Notes under the pieces: generated by a model
What the model was told of the DNA's origin: nothing
The model's input: only the letters and a program-made list of their open reading frames with translations
The model's database searches: none
Position numbers and translations under genes: made by a program
Shown here: positions 1-8,205 of the stretch, one piece after another
Layout: the number at the start of each line of letters is the position of its first letter
Numbering within the stretch: position 1 is the first letter of the stretch
Source of the DNA: Serratia ficaria
GTDB lineage: Bacteria > Pseudomonadota > Gammaproteobacteria > Enterobacterales > Enterobacteriaceae
Reading direction: 5' to 3'
Assembly (NCBI RefSeq): GCF_900187015.1
Contig: NZ_LT906479.1
Location: 3,348,001-3,412,000 of the forward strand
Length of the DNA stretch: 64,000 nt

Positions 1-2
1 AA

Positions 3-938
3 ACCACCACGCTGCGCCTGCTGGCCGGCCTGGAGCACCCAACGTCGGGGCGCATCCTGATTGGCGGCAAGGAGGTTACGCATTTGCCCGCCAACGAACG
101 CGACGTCGCGATGGTGTTCCAGTCCTACGCGCTGTTCCCGCACATGAACGCGCTGGACAACGTGATGTACGGCCTGCTGGCCAGCGGCCTGTCGCGCAAG
201 GAGGCCCAGGCCCGGGCGCATGACGGCCTCAAGCTGGTCGGGCTGGAAAACATGGGCCGGCGCCTGCCCGCGGAGCTGTCCGGCGGCCAACAGCAGCGCA
301 TCGCCGTGGCGCGCGCGCTGGTGCTGGAGCCGCAGGTGCTGCTGCTCGATGAGCCTCTGTCCAACCTTGACGAGCGGCTGCGCCGCCGCGTGCGTACCGA
401 AATCCGCGAATTGCAGCAGCGCCTCGGCTTTACCGCCGTGTACGTGACTCACGATCAAGAAGAGGCTCTGGCGGTCTCCGATAAAATTATCGTCATGAAA
501 GAAGGGCATATTGCTCAGCAGGGCGCACCCCAGGAGCTTTACCACTCCCCGGCTTCGGTGTTTATCGCCGATTTTATGGGCGAGGCCAATATTCTGCCCT
601 GCGACATCGAACGGGTGGAGAATGGCGAGGCGCTGATCACCCTCGGCAGCCGCCAATACCGGGTGCCGGGTGCGCAGGCTCGCCCCGGCGCGGCGCAGCT
701 CTCGGTGCGCCCGCAGTTTATCACCCTGCAGGCCGGGCACAGCGGCGCCCTGAACGGCGAAGTGACCCACAGCACCTGGCTGGGCGACCATATCGAATAT
801 GAAGTGAAGACCGAGCTCGGCGCGCTGTTTATCGTCGACGTGCAGATGGAACGCCAACTGCCGCCGGCCACCCGCGTGGCCGTGGATTTCAAATCTCAGG
901 GGCTGGCGCTGATCGCCCGGCCATCCGCAACGCGTTAA
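3..938 (+). CDS. ABC transporter ATP-binding protein, PotA/UgpC type (5' truncated)
   Basis: This is the nucleotide-binding subunit of an ABC importer, working at the inner face of the cytoplasmic membrane. The reading frame is open from the window edge and begins inside the Walker A motif (the visible part reads TTTLRLLAGL), so about the first 40 residues lie outside. The Q-loop (VFQSYALFPHMN), signature LSGGQQQRIAVARAL, Walker B LLLDEPLSNLD and H-loop YVTHDQEEA are all present. They are followed by a C-terminal TOBE-like domain of about 110 residues, as in polyamine, iron and glycerol-phosphate importers. It lies 9 bp upstream of an inositol-monophosphatase gene, suggesting one operon. The substrate is not decidable because the partner permease and binding protein are outside the window. 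Confidence 0.9.
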   Translation, partial: TTTLRLLAGLEHPTSGRILIGGKEVTHLPANERDVAMVFQSYALFPHMNALDNVMYGLLASGLSRKEAQARAHDGLKLVGLENMGRRLPAELSGGQQQRIAVARALVLEPQVLLLDEPLSNLDERLRRRVRTEIRELQQRLGFTAVYVTHDQEEALAVSDKIIVMKEGHIAQQGAPQELYHSPASVFIADFMGEANILPCDIERVENGEALITLGSRQYRVPGAQARPGAAQLSVRPQFITLQAGHSGALNGEVTHSTWLGDHIEYEVKTELGALFIVDVQMERQLPPATRVAVDFKSQGLALIARPSATR

Positions 939-947
939 GGACCTTAT

Positions 948-1736
948 ATGAACCCACAGATTTCCCAGCGGCTGACGCTGGCCGAGCAGGCGGCGCGCGA
1001 AGCGGGCGCCAAAGCGCTGGACTACTTCAACCGCCGCGAAAGCCTGGTGATTGAAACCAAGCGCGATGCGCAGGATGTGGTCTCGATCGCCGACCGCGAA
1101 GTCGAATTGCTGATCCGCGCACAGATCGCCGGGCGCTTTCCGGACGACGGGTTTCTCGGGGAAGAGTTTGGCCTGCAGGCCGGCGATTCCGATTACACCT
1201 GGGTAGTCGATCCGATCGACGGCACCAGCCCCTTCGTAAACGGCATGCCGAACTGGTGCGTGTCCATCGCCGTCATTCATCAGGGCCAGCCGGTCATCGG
1301 CGCGATCGTCGCCCCCTGCCAGCAGGAATGCTTTATCGCGGCGCGCGGCGCAGGCGCCACGCTCAATGGCAAACCGCTGCGGGTGGATCCGACGCGCACC
1401 ATGCAAAATCACGTCACCGGCTTCGGCGCCAACAGCCATGTCCCCCCCGAGCGCGTCGGTGAGATTGCCGCCGGGATCACCGCGGCGGGCGGCAACTTCT
1501 TCCGCAACGGTTCCGGCGCCATGATGCTGGCCTGGGTGGCCGCAGGCCGGCTGGTCGGCTACTACGAACCCTATATGCACGCCTGGGATTGTCTGGCGGG
1601 ATATTGCCTGGTCAACGAGGCCGGCGGCTGGACGCACCCGTTCAACACCGCCGGTGATCATCTGCTGCGCGGCGCGCCGGTGCTGGCGGTGGCCCCGGGG
1701 GCCAGAGAGGCGTTAACGCAAATCGCGCAGTTGTGA
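948..1736 (+). CDS. inositol monophosphatase family protein
   Basis: This 262-residue protein is of the Mg2+-dependent phosphatase family that includes inositol-1-phosphatase, CysQ and histidinol phosphatase. The metal-binding signatures are visible: GEEFG near residue 71, WVVDPIDGT near residue 88 and AWDCLAGYCLVNEAGG near residue 212. Length and order of motifs are normal for the family. It sits 9 bp after an ABC-transporter ATPase gene, so the likely role is dephosphorylating an imported phosphorylated polyol or sugar. That role is inferred from context only. A ribosome-binding AAGGA lies just before the ATG. Confidence 0.85.
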   Translation: MNPQISQRLTLAEQAAREAGAKALDYFNRRESLVIETKRDAQDVVSIADREVELLIRAQIAGRFPDDGFLGEEFGLQAGDSDYTWVVDPIDGTSPFVNGMPNWCVSIAVIHQGQPVIGAIVAPCQQECFIAARGAGATLNGKPLRVDPTRTMQNHVTGFGANSHVPPERVGEIAAGITAAGGNFFRNGSGAMMLAWVAAGRLVGYYEPYMHAWDCLAGYCLVNEAGGWTHPFNTAGDHLLRGAPVLAVAPGAREALTQIAQL

Positions 1737-1750
1737 TCTGCGCCTGAATG

Positions 1751-1776
1751 CGTCACCCGGTTTGCGCCGGGTGACG
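1751..1776. terminator. hairpin between convergent genes
   Basis: There is a perfect 10-bp stem (CGTCACCCGG paired with CCGGGTGACG) and a 6-nt loop, placed between the convergent phosphatase and GAPDH genes. There is no strong T-run on either side, so its efficiency as an intrinsic terminator is uncertain. Confidence 0.5.
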
Positions 1777-1788
1777 TTAGCTGGGCGG

Positions 1789-2799
1789 TTACAGCCCGCG
1801 TTTTTCCATCAGCACCGCCAGATCGACCAGACGGTTCGAGAACCCCCACTCGTTGTCATACCACGCCAGGATCTTGACCAGCTTGCCGCCGATGACCAGG
1901 GTAGACAGCCCGTCGATAATCGATGAGCGCGGGTCGCCTTTATAGTCGCTCGACACCAGGGGCTCATCGCTGTAGCCGAGGATCCCCCTCAGCGGGCCAG
2001 ACTCCGCGGCCCGGCGGAACGCGGCGTTGATCTCGTCCGCGCTCGCTTCGCGTTTCAGCGTGACCGTCAAATCAACGATCGACACCACCGGCACCGGCAC
2101 CCGCAGCGAATAACCGGTCAGGCGGCCGTCCAGTTCCGGGATCACCTTGCCGAGCGCCCTGGCCGCGCCGCTGGAATAAGGCACTATCGACAGCGCCGCC
2201 GCCCGGGCGCCGCGCAGATCCTTTTCCGGCTGATCGTGCAGCGCCTGGCTGTTGGTGTAGGCATGGGTGGTGTTCATCAGGCCGTATTCGATGCCGAAGG
2301 TCTGATGCAGCACCTGCGCGGCGGGCGCCAGCCCGTTGGTGGTGCAGCTGCCGTTGCTGACCACCCGATGCCGGGCCGGATCGTATTGGCCGTCATTGAC
2401 GCCCATCACGAGGGTGATGTCGTCGTTTTTGGCCGGAGCCGAGATAATCACCCGCCTGGCGCCGCCTTTGGTGATATGCACTTCGGCCTGGGCCTTATCG
2501 GTAAAGAAGCCGGTGGCCTCGATCACGACCTCGACGCCAACGCTGCTCCAGGGAATGGCGCCGGGATCCCGCTCGGAGAACACGCGAATCGGCCGGCCAT
2601 CGAGCAGCAGCTGATTCTCACCGGCCGCTACGTCGGCGGCCAGCGTGCCCGACAGCGAATCGTACTTCAGCAAGTGCGCCAGCGTTTTGCTGTCCGTCAA
2701 ATCGTTGATCGCCACCACCTCGAAATCGTCGCGCCCCAGCGCCGCGCGCAACACGTTGCGCCCGATCCTGCCGAATCCATTGATGCCTACTTTGACCAT
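1789..2799 (-). CDS. type I glyceraldehyde-3-phosphate dehydrogenase (paralogue)
   Basis: This 336-residue phosphorylating GAPDH oxidises glyceraldehyde-3-phosphate with NAD and phosphate in the cytosol. The Rossmann start VGINGFGRIGRNVLR and the NAD-specifying Asp in INDLTD are present. The catalytic Cys lies in SNGSCTTNGLAP (Gly replaces the usual second Cys of CTTNC), and WYDNEWGFSNR is near the end. The ATG is preceded by GGAGGAG. It is the last gene of a minus-strand run (monooxygenase, SDR, GlxA-type regulator, GAPDH). Its place outside any glycolytic cluster suggests an accessory paralogue and not the housekeeping gapA. An erythrose-4-phosphate dehydrogenase role is less likely. Confidence 0.88.
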   Translation of the reverse strand: MVKVGINGFGRIGRNVLRAALGRDDFEVVAINDLTDSKTLAHLLKYDSLSGTLAADVAAGENQLLLDGRPIRVFSERDPGAIPWSSVGVEVVIEATGFFTDKAQAEVHITKGGARRVIISAPAKNDDITLVMGVNDGQYDPARHRVVSNGSCTTNGLAPAAQVLHQTFGIEYGLMNTTHAYTNSQALHDQPEKDLRGARAAALSIVPYSSGAARALGKVIPELDGRLTGYSLRVPVPVVSIVDLTVTLKREASADEINAAFRRAAESGPLRGILGYSDEPLVSSDYKGDPRSSIIDGLSTLVIGGKLVKILAWYDNEWGFSNRLVDLAVLMEKRGL

Positions 2800-2877
2800 G
2801 ATCTGCTCCTCCGTTATTGGCTCTGAGGTAAACTTAGCCCGGAGCGCGGGTGGCGTAAATGACGTTTTTAGATCTAT

Positions 2878-3852
2878 TTACGCCAAATTGCGGCTATGAA
2901 AACGCTGGCGATATTCGCTGGGGGTGAGCTGCAGGTTTCTTTCAAATACCCGCCGCAGGTTGAGGCCGTTGCCGAAGCCGGTGGTCGCCGCGATGCGTTC
3001 GATGCTTTCCGCACTCTGTTCCAGGCGCTGTCTGGCGCTGTGCAAGCGCCCCTCCTCAACAAACCTGGCGGGCGAAATGCCGGTTTCCCGGGTGAACACT
3101 CGGGTAAAGTTGCGCGGGCTCATCGCCACCCGCTCGGCCAGTTTTTCAACGGAAAGATCGTCGGTGAGATTTTCCAGGATCCAGCATTGCAGATCGCGGA
3201 TCGGGCCGGGCGTTTTCGCCTGGTTCAACGGGTAGCGGCTGAACTGCGACTGGCCGCCGGGCCGCCGCAGGAACATCACCAGATCCTGCGCCACTTCGCG
3301 GGCCTGAATAAAGCCGTAGTCGTCTTCTATCAGCGCCAGCGTGAGGTCGAAACCGGAGCTGACGCCGCCGGAGCTCCAGACCTGCCCATCCTGGACATAA
3401 ATCGGGCCGTTTTCGACGCTCACCTGCGGGAAGCGGGACTGCAGGGTCTCCAGCAATCGCCAGTGGGTGGTCGCCCGGCGGCCGTCGAGCAAACCGGCCT
3501 CGGCGAGCAGCAGGGCGCCGCCGCAAACGGAGGCGATACGCCGAGCGTTGGGCGCGGCGCGCCGCAGCCACTCCGCGACCAACGCCCCTTCTTCCTCGTT
3601 CGCCCCCCGGCCGGTCACCACTATGGTGTCGCGTTCCCGTTCGGGGTCAAGATCGCACAGGCGATGGTCGGCCAAGAGGTTCAGGCCGGACGAGCCGTGC
3701 ACCACCCGATGGGACTGCGTGGTGGCCACCGCGACCTGATACAGCGGCGCATCGGCGGGCCGCAAGCGGTTGGCCTGCATCAGAATGTCGGCGATGCCCG
3801 CCGATTCGAACAGCATGCCCCCTTCGGGGACGATAATCAGAAATGTATGCAT
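2878..3852 (-). CDS. GlxA family transcriptional regulator (DJ-1/PfpI plus AraC HTH)
   Basis: This is a transcription factor of about 324 residues. Residues 1-190 form a DJ-1/PfpI-type domain (IIVPEGGMLFESAG at the start, then SVCGGALLLAEAGLLDG carrying the nucleophile-elbow Cys). The last 100 residues hold a double AraC helix-turn-helix (LAERVAMSPRNFTRVFTRETGISPARF, then IERIAATTGFGNGLNLRRVFER). ATG at 3852 is preferred over an in-frame TTG at 3876, although its AAGGA lies unusually close. It begins 40 bp after the SDR stop and ends 78 bp before the GAPDH gene, so it may control this gene run. The ligand is unknown. Confidence 0.85.
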   Translation of the reverse strand: MHTFLIIVPEGGMLFESAGIADILMQANRLRPADAPLYQVAVATTQSHRVVHGSSGLNLLADHRLCDLDPERERDTIVVTGRGANEEEGALVAEWLRRAAPNARRIASVCGGALLLAEAGLLDGRRATTHWRLLETLQSRFPQVSVENGPIYVQDGQVWSSGGVSSGFDLTLALIEDDYGFIQAREVAQDLVMFLRRPGGQSQFSRYPLNQAKTPGPIRDLQCWILENLTDDLSVEKLAERVAMSPRNFTRVFTRETGISPARFVEEGRLHSARQRLEQSAESIERIAATTGFGNGLNLRRVFERNLQLTPSEYRQRFHSRNLA

Positions 3853-3892
3853 GTCCTTAAAATACAAAATGAGCAAAATAAGTCAATGCCGC

Positions 3893-4627
3893 TCAGGGCA
3901 TCGCCAGCGTTACGCCGGTCACCCGTTCAAGCTTCGCCAGCAAGGCGTCCTGAAAAGCCGGATCGCGCGTGGCGGCGTGCGGCGCCAGGCGGCGCTGGTG
4001 ATGCCAATAGCCGCCGGAAACCCGGGCCTGCGCATCTTCGCTGCCGACCAGCCACTCCTGCGTCAGGTGGCCCAGGCGTAAATCGCCGGGGGCGTTTTCG
4101 CCGCCCATCCGGGTCGGCACCCAGCCGGGATCGACGGCGCTACCGATCACCTCCGGCCAACGGCGCGCCACCGCCGCGGCAAGCGCCGTCACCAACAGTT
4201 TGCTGTCCGAATAGGGCATCGGCTGGTTTCCGCGCCAGTCCACCGCGTCGAGCGCGGCGCGGCCGTCGAAATGCATGCTGCTGCTCAAATACACCAAACG
4301 CGCCGGCCGGGCGATCAGCGCCGTCAACAGATAAGGCGCGATGACGTTCACCGCCAGCACCTGCGGCCCGCTGAAGACGCCGGCATTGTGAATCACCGCG
4401 TCCGGGCGGCCGATCCGGTTCACCTGCCCGGCCAAGGCTTGGGTTTGCTGCAGGTCAGACAAATCGCCGGTCACCGCCAGCGCACCGCGATCCAGCAGAG
4501 CGCGCATGCCGTGGAGCCGGCCAGGCTCACGCGCATGAACGATCACCTGATGCCCCTCGGCCAGCAAGGTTTCCGCCGCCGCGCGGCCCAGCCCGTCCGC
4601 CGAACCGGTAATGAAAATACGTGACAT
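3893..4627 (-). CDS. SDR family oxidoreductase
   Basis: This 244-residue short-chain dehydrogenase/reductase is presumably cytosolic and NAD(P)-dependent. The cofactor motif TGSADGLG is at residues 7-14, the NAG element is in VIHNAGVF, the catalytic Ser is in LVYLSSSMHF, and the catalytic Tyr and Lys are in YSDSKLL. The ATG is preceded by GGGAGG at good spacing. It lies 26 bp downstream of the LLM monooxygenase gene and upstream of the GlxA-type regulator, consistent with one transcription unit. The substrate is not known. Confidence 0.85.
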   Translation of the reverse strand: MSRIFITGSADGLGRAAAETLLAEGHQVIVHAREPGRLHGMRALLDRGALAVTGDLSDLQQTQALAGQVNRIGRPDAVIHNAGVFSGPQVLAVNVIAPYLLTALIARPARLVYLSSSMHFDGRAALDAVDWRGNQPMPYSDSKLLVTALAAAVARRWPEVIGSAVDPGWVPTRMGGENAPGDLRLGHLTQEWLVGSEDAQARVSGGYWHHQRRLAPHAATRDPAFQDALLAKLERVTGVTLAMP

Positions 4628-4653
4628 GGCTACCTCCCGTTATTGTTGCGCCA

Positions 4654-5676
4654 TCAGCGCCAGCCCAACGCCGGCGCGACCTGGGTCAGGATCGCTTCGA
4701 TAACGTGCGCGTTGTAGTCGACCCCCAGCTGGTTCGGTACGGTCAGCAGCAGCGTGTCGGCCTCGGCAATCGCCTCGTCCTGCGCCAGCTGTTCGATCAA
4801 CTGCTCCGGCTCGGCGGCATAGCTGCGGCCAAAAATCGCCCGGGTTTGCTGGTCGATATAGCCCACCTGATCGCCTTCCTTGCCGCTGCCGCCGAAATAA
4901 TTGCGGTCCCGCTGGTCCATCAGCGCAAAGATGCTGCGGCTGACCGACACCCGCGGCTCGCGCACATGGCCGGCCTCTTGCCAGGCGGCGCGGTAGGCGC
5001 GGATCTGGCTGGCCTGCTGCACATGGAAGGGTTCGCCGGTCTCGTCGTTCTTCAGCGTGGAGCTTTGCAGGTTCATGCCCAGTTTGGCCGCCCACACCGC
5101 GGTGGCGTTGGAACTGGCCCCCCACCAAATGCGATCGCGCAACCCGGCGGAAAACGGCTCGGGGCGCAGCAGGCCCGGCGGATTGGGGAACATCGGCTGC
5201 GGATTGGGCTCGGCAAAGCCTTCGCCGCGCAGGGCTTCGAGCAGCACCTCGGTATGGCGGCGAGCCATGTCGGCCTCGGTTTCGCCCTCGGCCGGCGTGT
5301 AGCCGAAATAGCGCCAGCCGTCGATCACCTGCTCCGGCGAGCCGCGGCTGATGCCGAGCTGCAAACGCCCGCCGGATATCAGATCGGCGGCGCCGGCGTC
5401 CTCGACCATATACAGCGGGTTTTCATAGCGCATGTCGATCACGCCGGTGCCGATCTCAATGCGGCGAGTTTTGGCGCCGATGGCGGCCAGCAGCGGGAAC
5501 GGCGAGCCAAGCTGGCGTGCAAAGTGGTGCACGCGGAAGTAGGCGCCGTCCGCCCCCAAATCTTCCGCGGCCACCGCCAGATCGATGGACTGCAGCAGCG
5601 CATCCGCCGCCGAACGGGTGCCCGACTGAGCGGAAGGCGCCCAATGGCCGAAAGAGAGAAAGCCGATCTTCTTCAT
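4654..5676 (-). CDS. LLM class flavin-dependent oxidoreductase (luciferase-like)
   Basis: This 340-residue bacterial-luciferase-like flavoenzyme uses reduced FMN or F420-type chemistry and is usually a monooxygenase. Family features include KKIGFLSFGHW at the start, IEIGTGVIDMRYENP in the middle, and SGGRLQLGISRGSPEQVIDGW, the typical GRxxLGxGRG-like segment. ATG at 5676 is chosen because GAGGA lies 8 nt before it; an in-frame TTG 21 nt upstream lacks a site. It heads the minus-strand run with SDR, GlxA regulator and GAPDH, and is divergent from the thiamine riboswitch. The substrate is not recognisable. Confidence 0.87.
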   Translation of the reverse strand: MKKIGFLSFGHWAPSAQSGTRSAADALLQSIDLAVAAEDLGADGAYFRVHHFARQLGSPFPLLAAIGAKTRRIEIGTGVIDMRYENPLYMVEDAGAADLISGGRLQLGISRGSPEQVIDGWRYFGYTPAEGETEADMARRHTEVLLEALRGEGFAEPNPQPMFPNPPGLLRPEPFSAGLRDRIWWGASSNATAVWAAKLGMNLQSSTLKNDETGEPFHVQQASQIRAYRAAWQEAGHVREPRVSVSRSIFALMDQRDRNYFGGSGKEGDQVGYIDQQTRAIFGRSYAAEPEQLIEQLAQDEAIAEADTLLLTVPNQLGVDYNAHVIEAILTQVAPALGWR

Positions 5677-5837
5677 GGGGTGTGTCCTCAGATTCAACGT
5701 AGCGGGATTACAGTGACAAAAATACCGCCGCCTGTGCCAGAAAAATCGCCCCCAATCGCACTAAACGAACCGATTTCCGCCGCCGCCGCGCCCTGCGGCC
5801 GGGCATTGTAATCAAAAAATAAATGTCGTATAACAGG

Positions 5838-5928
5838 CACCTCCGAGGGGTGTCCTGTTATGGGCTGAGATGGCGCAAGCCGAACCCTTTGAACCTGATC
5901 TGGGTCATGCCAGCGAAGGGACGGGTCG
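5838..5928 (+). promoter_or_regulatory. TPP riboswitch (thi box)
   Basis: The thiamine pyrophosphate aptamer is recognisable from its two conserved cores. GAGGGGTGTCC and GGCTGAGATGG lie at about 5845-5872. The THI-box core ACCCTTTGAACCTGATCTGG is at about 5884-5903, then TGCCAGCGAAGGGA. It lies about 75 bp upstream of tenA and of the whole thiamine-pyrimidine salvage operon. In this family TPP binding lowers expression by terminating transcription or hiding the ribosome-binding site. Confidence 0.95.
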
Positions 5929-6000
5929 GCAATAACGCCTTCGCTCATTGCCTGTTCATACCTCAGCGCGCCCGGATCTCCACTCACTTATGGAGGTCCC

Positions 6001-6681
6001 ATGTATACCACCATGTTCGAAACCGGCCTTTACGGACGGCTGCGCCAACAGGCCGGCGGTCACTGGCAGGACTACGTCGCTCATCCCTTTATTCGACAGC
6101 TGGCCGCCGGCACCTTGCCCGAGCCCGCTTTCCGCCGCTATCTGACCCAGGACTACCTGTTCCTGATCCACTTCGCCCGCGCCTACGCGTTGCTGGTCAG
6201 CAAGCTGCGCACCCTGCCGGAAATGCGCGCCGCCGCCGCCTCGCTCAACGCCATCGTCGCCGAACTGCCGCTGCACCTGGCCTACTGCGCCGGCTGGGGG
6301 CTGGACGAGGGTGAAATCGCCGCCCAGCCCGAAGCGCCAGAAACCATGAACTACACCCGCTACGTGCTGGACATCGGCCACGCCGGCGATGCGCTGGAGC
6401 TGCTGGCCGCCCTGCTGCCCTGCGTCGCCGGCTATGCCGAAATCGGCCTGCGGCTGCTGAACGATCCCGCCACCCGGATGGAGGGCAATCCCTACGCCTC
6501 CTGGATCAAAAATTATGGCGATCCGGGTTACTTGGCCGGGGTGCGGGCCGCCATCGAGCTGCTGGAAAACGTCGGCCGCCAGCGCGGCGCCGAGAGCCGC
6601 TTCGCCGAGCTGGCGCAGATTTTCACCACCGCCACCCGGCTGGAGTCGGCGTTCTGGCAGATGGGGCTGAACGCCTCATGA
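6001..6681 (+). CDS. tenA: TenA family aminopyrimidine aminohydrolase (thiaminase II)
   Basis: This 226-residue cytosolic enzyme salvages the thiamine pyrimidine by hydrolysing aminopyrimidine degradation products, giving hydroxymethylpyrimidine (HMP). The TenA fold is clear: HPFIRQLAAGTLPEPAFRRYLTQDYLFL near residues 28-55, the LPLHLAY helix, and the conserved nucleophile Cys in LLPCVAGYAEIG near residue 140. GGAGG lies just before the ATG, with a second Met at position 5. It is the first gene after the TPP riboswitch and overlaps the next gene by 4 bp, so it is translationally coupled to the transporter. Confidence 0.93.
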   Translation: MYTTMFETGLYGRLRQQAGGHWQDYVAHPFIRQLAAGTLPEPAFRRYLTQDYLFLIHFARAYALLVSKLRTLPEMRAAAASLNAIVAELPLHLAYCAGWGLDEGEIAAQPEAPETMNYTRYVLDIGHAGDALELLAALLPCVAGYAEIGLRLLNDPATRMEGNPYASWIKNYGDPGYLAGVRAAIELLENVGRQRGAESRFAELAQIFTTATRLESAFWQMGLNAS

Positions 6682-7415
6682 CGCCCCGCCAGCCACCCGG
6701 CATCGAGGTCCGGGATTTAACCCTGCGCTTTGGCGATCGGGTGATTTTCGAACGGCTCAGCTTCACGATCGACGGCGGCAGCTTCGTCGCCCTGCTCGGT
6801 GCCAGCGGCGCCGGCAAAACCAGCCTGCTGAAGATCATCGCCGGGCTGGCTCAGGCCACCTCGGGTAGCGTCTGCGGCAGCGACGGCCTGCCGATCGCCG
6901 GGCGCATCGCCTATATGGGGCAAAAAGACCTGCTCTATCCCTGGCTGACCATCGATGAAAACATCACGCTCGGCTCACGGCTGCGCGGGGAGAAAGCCGA
7001 TCGCCCATGGGCGGCCCACCTGCTCGAGCGGGTCGGGCTGAGCGGCTATGGCGGCGCCCTGCCCGCCGCGCTGTCCGGCGGCATGCGTCAGCGCGCCGCC
7101 ATCGCGCGTACCCTGTACGAGCGCCGGCCGATCGTGCTGATGGACGAGCCGTTCTCGGCGCTGGACGCCATTACCCGCGCCACTATTCAGACGCTGGCGG
7201 CCGAGCTGCTGGCGCAGAACACCGTGCTGCTGATCACCCACGATCCGATGGAGGCCTGCCGCCTGAGCCACCGCCTGCTGGTGCTGGCGAACTCGCCGAG
7301 CGGCATCGACGATAACCACCCGATCGGCGGGCAACCGCCGCGTGCGCCGGACGATCCGCACCTGCTGAAAAGCCAGGCGGAACTGTTGCGGCAGTTGGTG
7401 AGGGCGGCGCAATGA
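6678..7415 (+). CDS. thiZ: HMP/aminopyrimidine ABC transporter, ATP-binding subunit
   Basis: This 245-residue ABC ATPase is of the nitrate/sulfonate/taurine-type importer family. It has Walker A GASGAGKTS at residues 41-49, Q-loop MGQKDLLYPW, signature LSGGMRQRAAIAR, Walker B VLMDEPFSALD and H-loop ITHDPMEA. It overlaps tenA and thiX by 4 bp each (ATGA junctions). Control by the TPP riboswitch and the downstream NMT1-type binding protein identify it as the energising subunit for uptake of HMP or a formylaminopyrimidine, as in ThiXYZ systems. Confidence 0.92.
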   Translation: MTPRQPPGIEVRDLTLRFGDRVIFERLSFTIDGGSFVALLGASGAGKTSLLKIIAGLAQATSGSVCGSDGLPIAGRIAYMGQKDLLYPWLTIDENITLGSRLRGEKADRPWAAHLLERVGLSGYGGALPAALSGGMRQRAAIARTLYERRPIVLMDEPFSALDAITRATIQTLAAELLAQNTVLLITHDPMEACRLSHRLLVLANSPSGIDDNHPIGGQPPRAPDDPHLLKSQAELLRQLVRAAQ

Positions 7416-8179
7416 AACCGCAGACAGAAAGCGGCCTGAGCCGCCTGCGCCGCGGCCTGACGGTGTTCGCCGGGCTGCTGCTGCTGTGGTGGCTGCTCAC
7501 CCTGGGCAGCATTCCCGCCTTCCTGCTGCCCTCGCCCGCGGCGGTGGCGCAGGCGCTGTGGCATGGCCGCGATTACCTCGCCTGGCATACGCTGGTCACC
7601 GCCTCGGAAATCCTCAGCGGCTTGGCGCTGGGGGTACTGCTCGGCGCGGCGCTGGCGCTGGGCATGATCTTTTCCCCGCGCCTGCAGCGCTGGCTGATGC
7701 CGCTGGTGCTCACCAGCCAGGCGATACCGGTGTTCGCGCTGGCCCCGCTGCTGGTGCTGTGGTTCGGCTTCGGCATGAGCGCCAAGGTGGCGATGGCGGT
7801 GCTGGTGATCTTCTTCCCGGTCGTTTCCGCCTTCTTCGACGGGCTGCGCCGGGTCAATGACGACTATCTCGACCTGGCGCGCACCCTCGGCGCCTCGCGC
7901 TGGGCGCTGCTGCGCCACGTGCGGCTGATGGCGGCGCTGCCGGCCTTCGGCTCCGGGCTGCGCATGGCCGCCGCCGTCGCCCCGATCGGCGCGATCATCG
8001 GCGAGTGGGTCGGCTCGGCCGAAGGGCTGGGTTACCTGATGCTCAACGCCAACGCGCGCATGCAGACCGACCTGTGCTTCGCCGCGCTGTTTATTCTGGT
8101 GCTGATGACCGTGCTGCTGTGGGTCGCGGTGGATGCGCTGCTGCGGCGTCTGATCGTCTGGGCGCCGGAGAACCATTGA
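7412..8179 (+). CDS. thiX: HMP/aminopyrimidine ABC transporter, permease subunit
   Basis: This 255-residue inner-membrane permease is of the BPD_transp_1 (SsuC/TauC-like) family with about six hydrophobic segments. A clear one is near the N terminus (LTVFAGLLLLWWLLTLGS), and the cytoplasmic coupling loop reads DLARTLGASRWALLRHVRL, which fits the EAA consensus. Overlaps at both ends (ATGA with thiZ; ATGA at its own stop) show a tightly coupled operon under the TPP riboswitch. Confidence 0.92.
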   Translation: MKPQTESGLSRLRRGLTVFAGLLLLWWLLTLGSIPAFLLPSPAAVAQALWHGRDYLAWHTLVTASEILSGLALGVLLGAALALGMIFSPRLQRWLMPLVLTSQAIPVFALAPLLVLWFGFGMSAKVAMAVLVIFFPVVSAFFDGLRRVNDDYLDLARTLGASRWALLRHVRLMAALPAFGSGLRMAAAVAPIGAIIGEWVGSAEGLGYLMLNANARMQTDLCFAALFILVLMTVLLWVAVDALLRRLIVWAPENH

Positions 8180-8205
8180 TGATTTCAACCACTAAGGGAA
8201 CAACC

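Noticed and set aside
2896..4344. Long plus-strand open frame opposite the GlxA-type and SDR genes
   Set aside because: It is the antisense shadow of two well-supported genes, has no domain and arises from high GC at third positions.
4621..5811. Long plus-strand open frame opposite the LLM monooxygenase gene
   Set aside because: No recognisable domain, no ribosome-binding site, and it overlaps a clear family member on the other strand.
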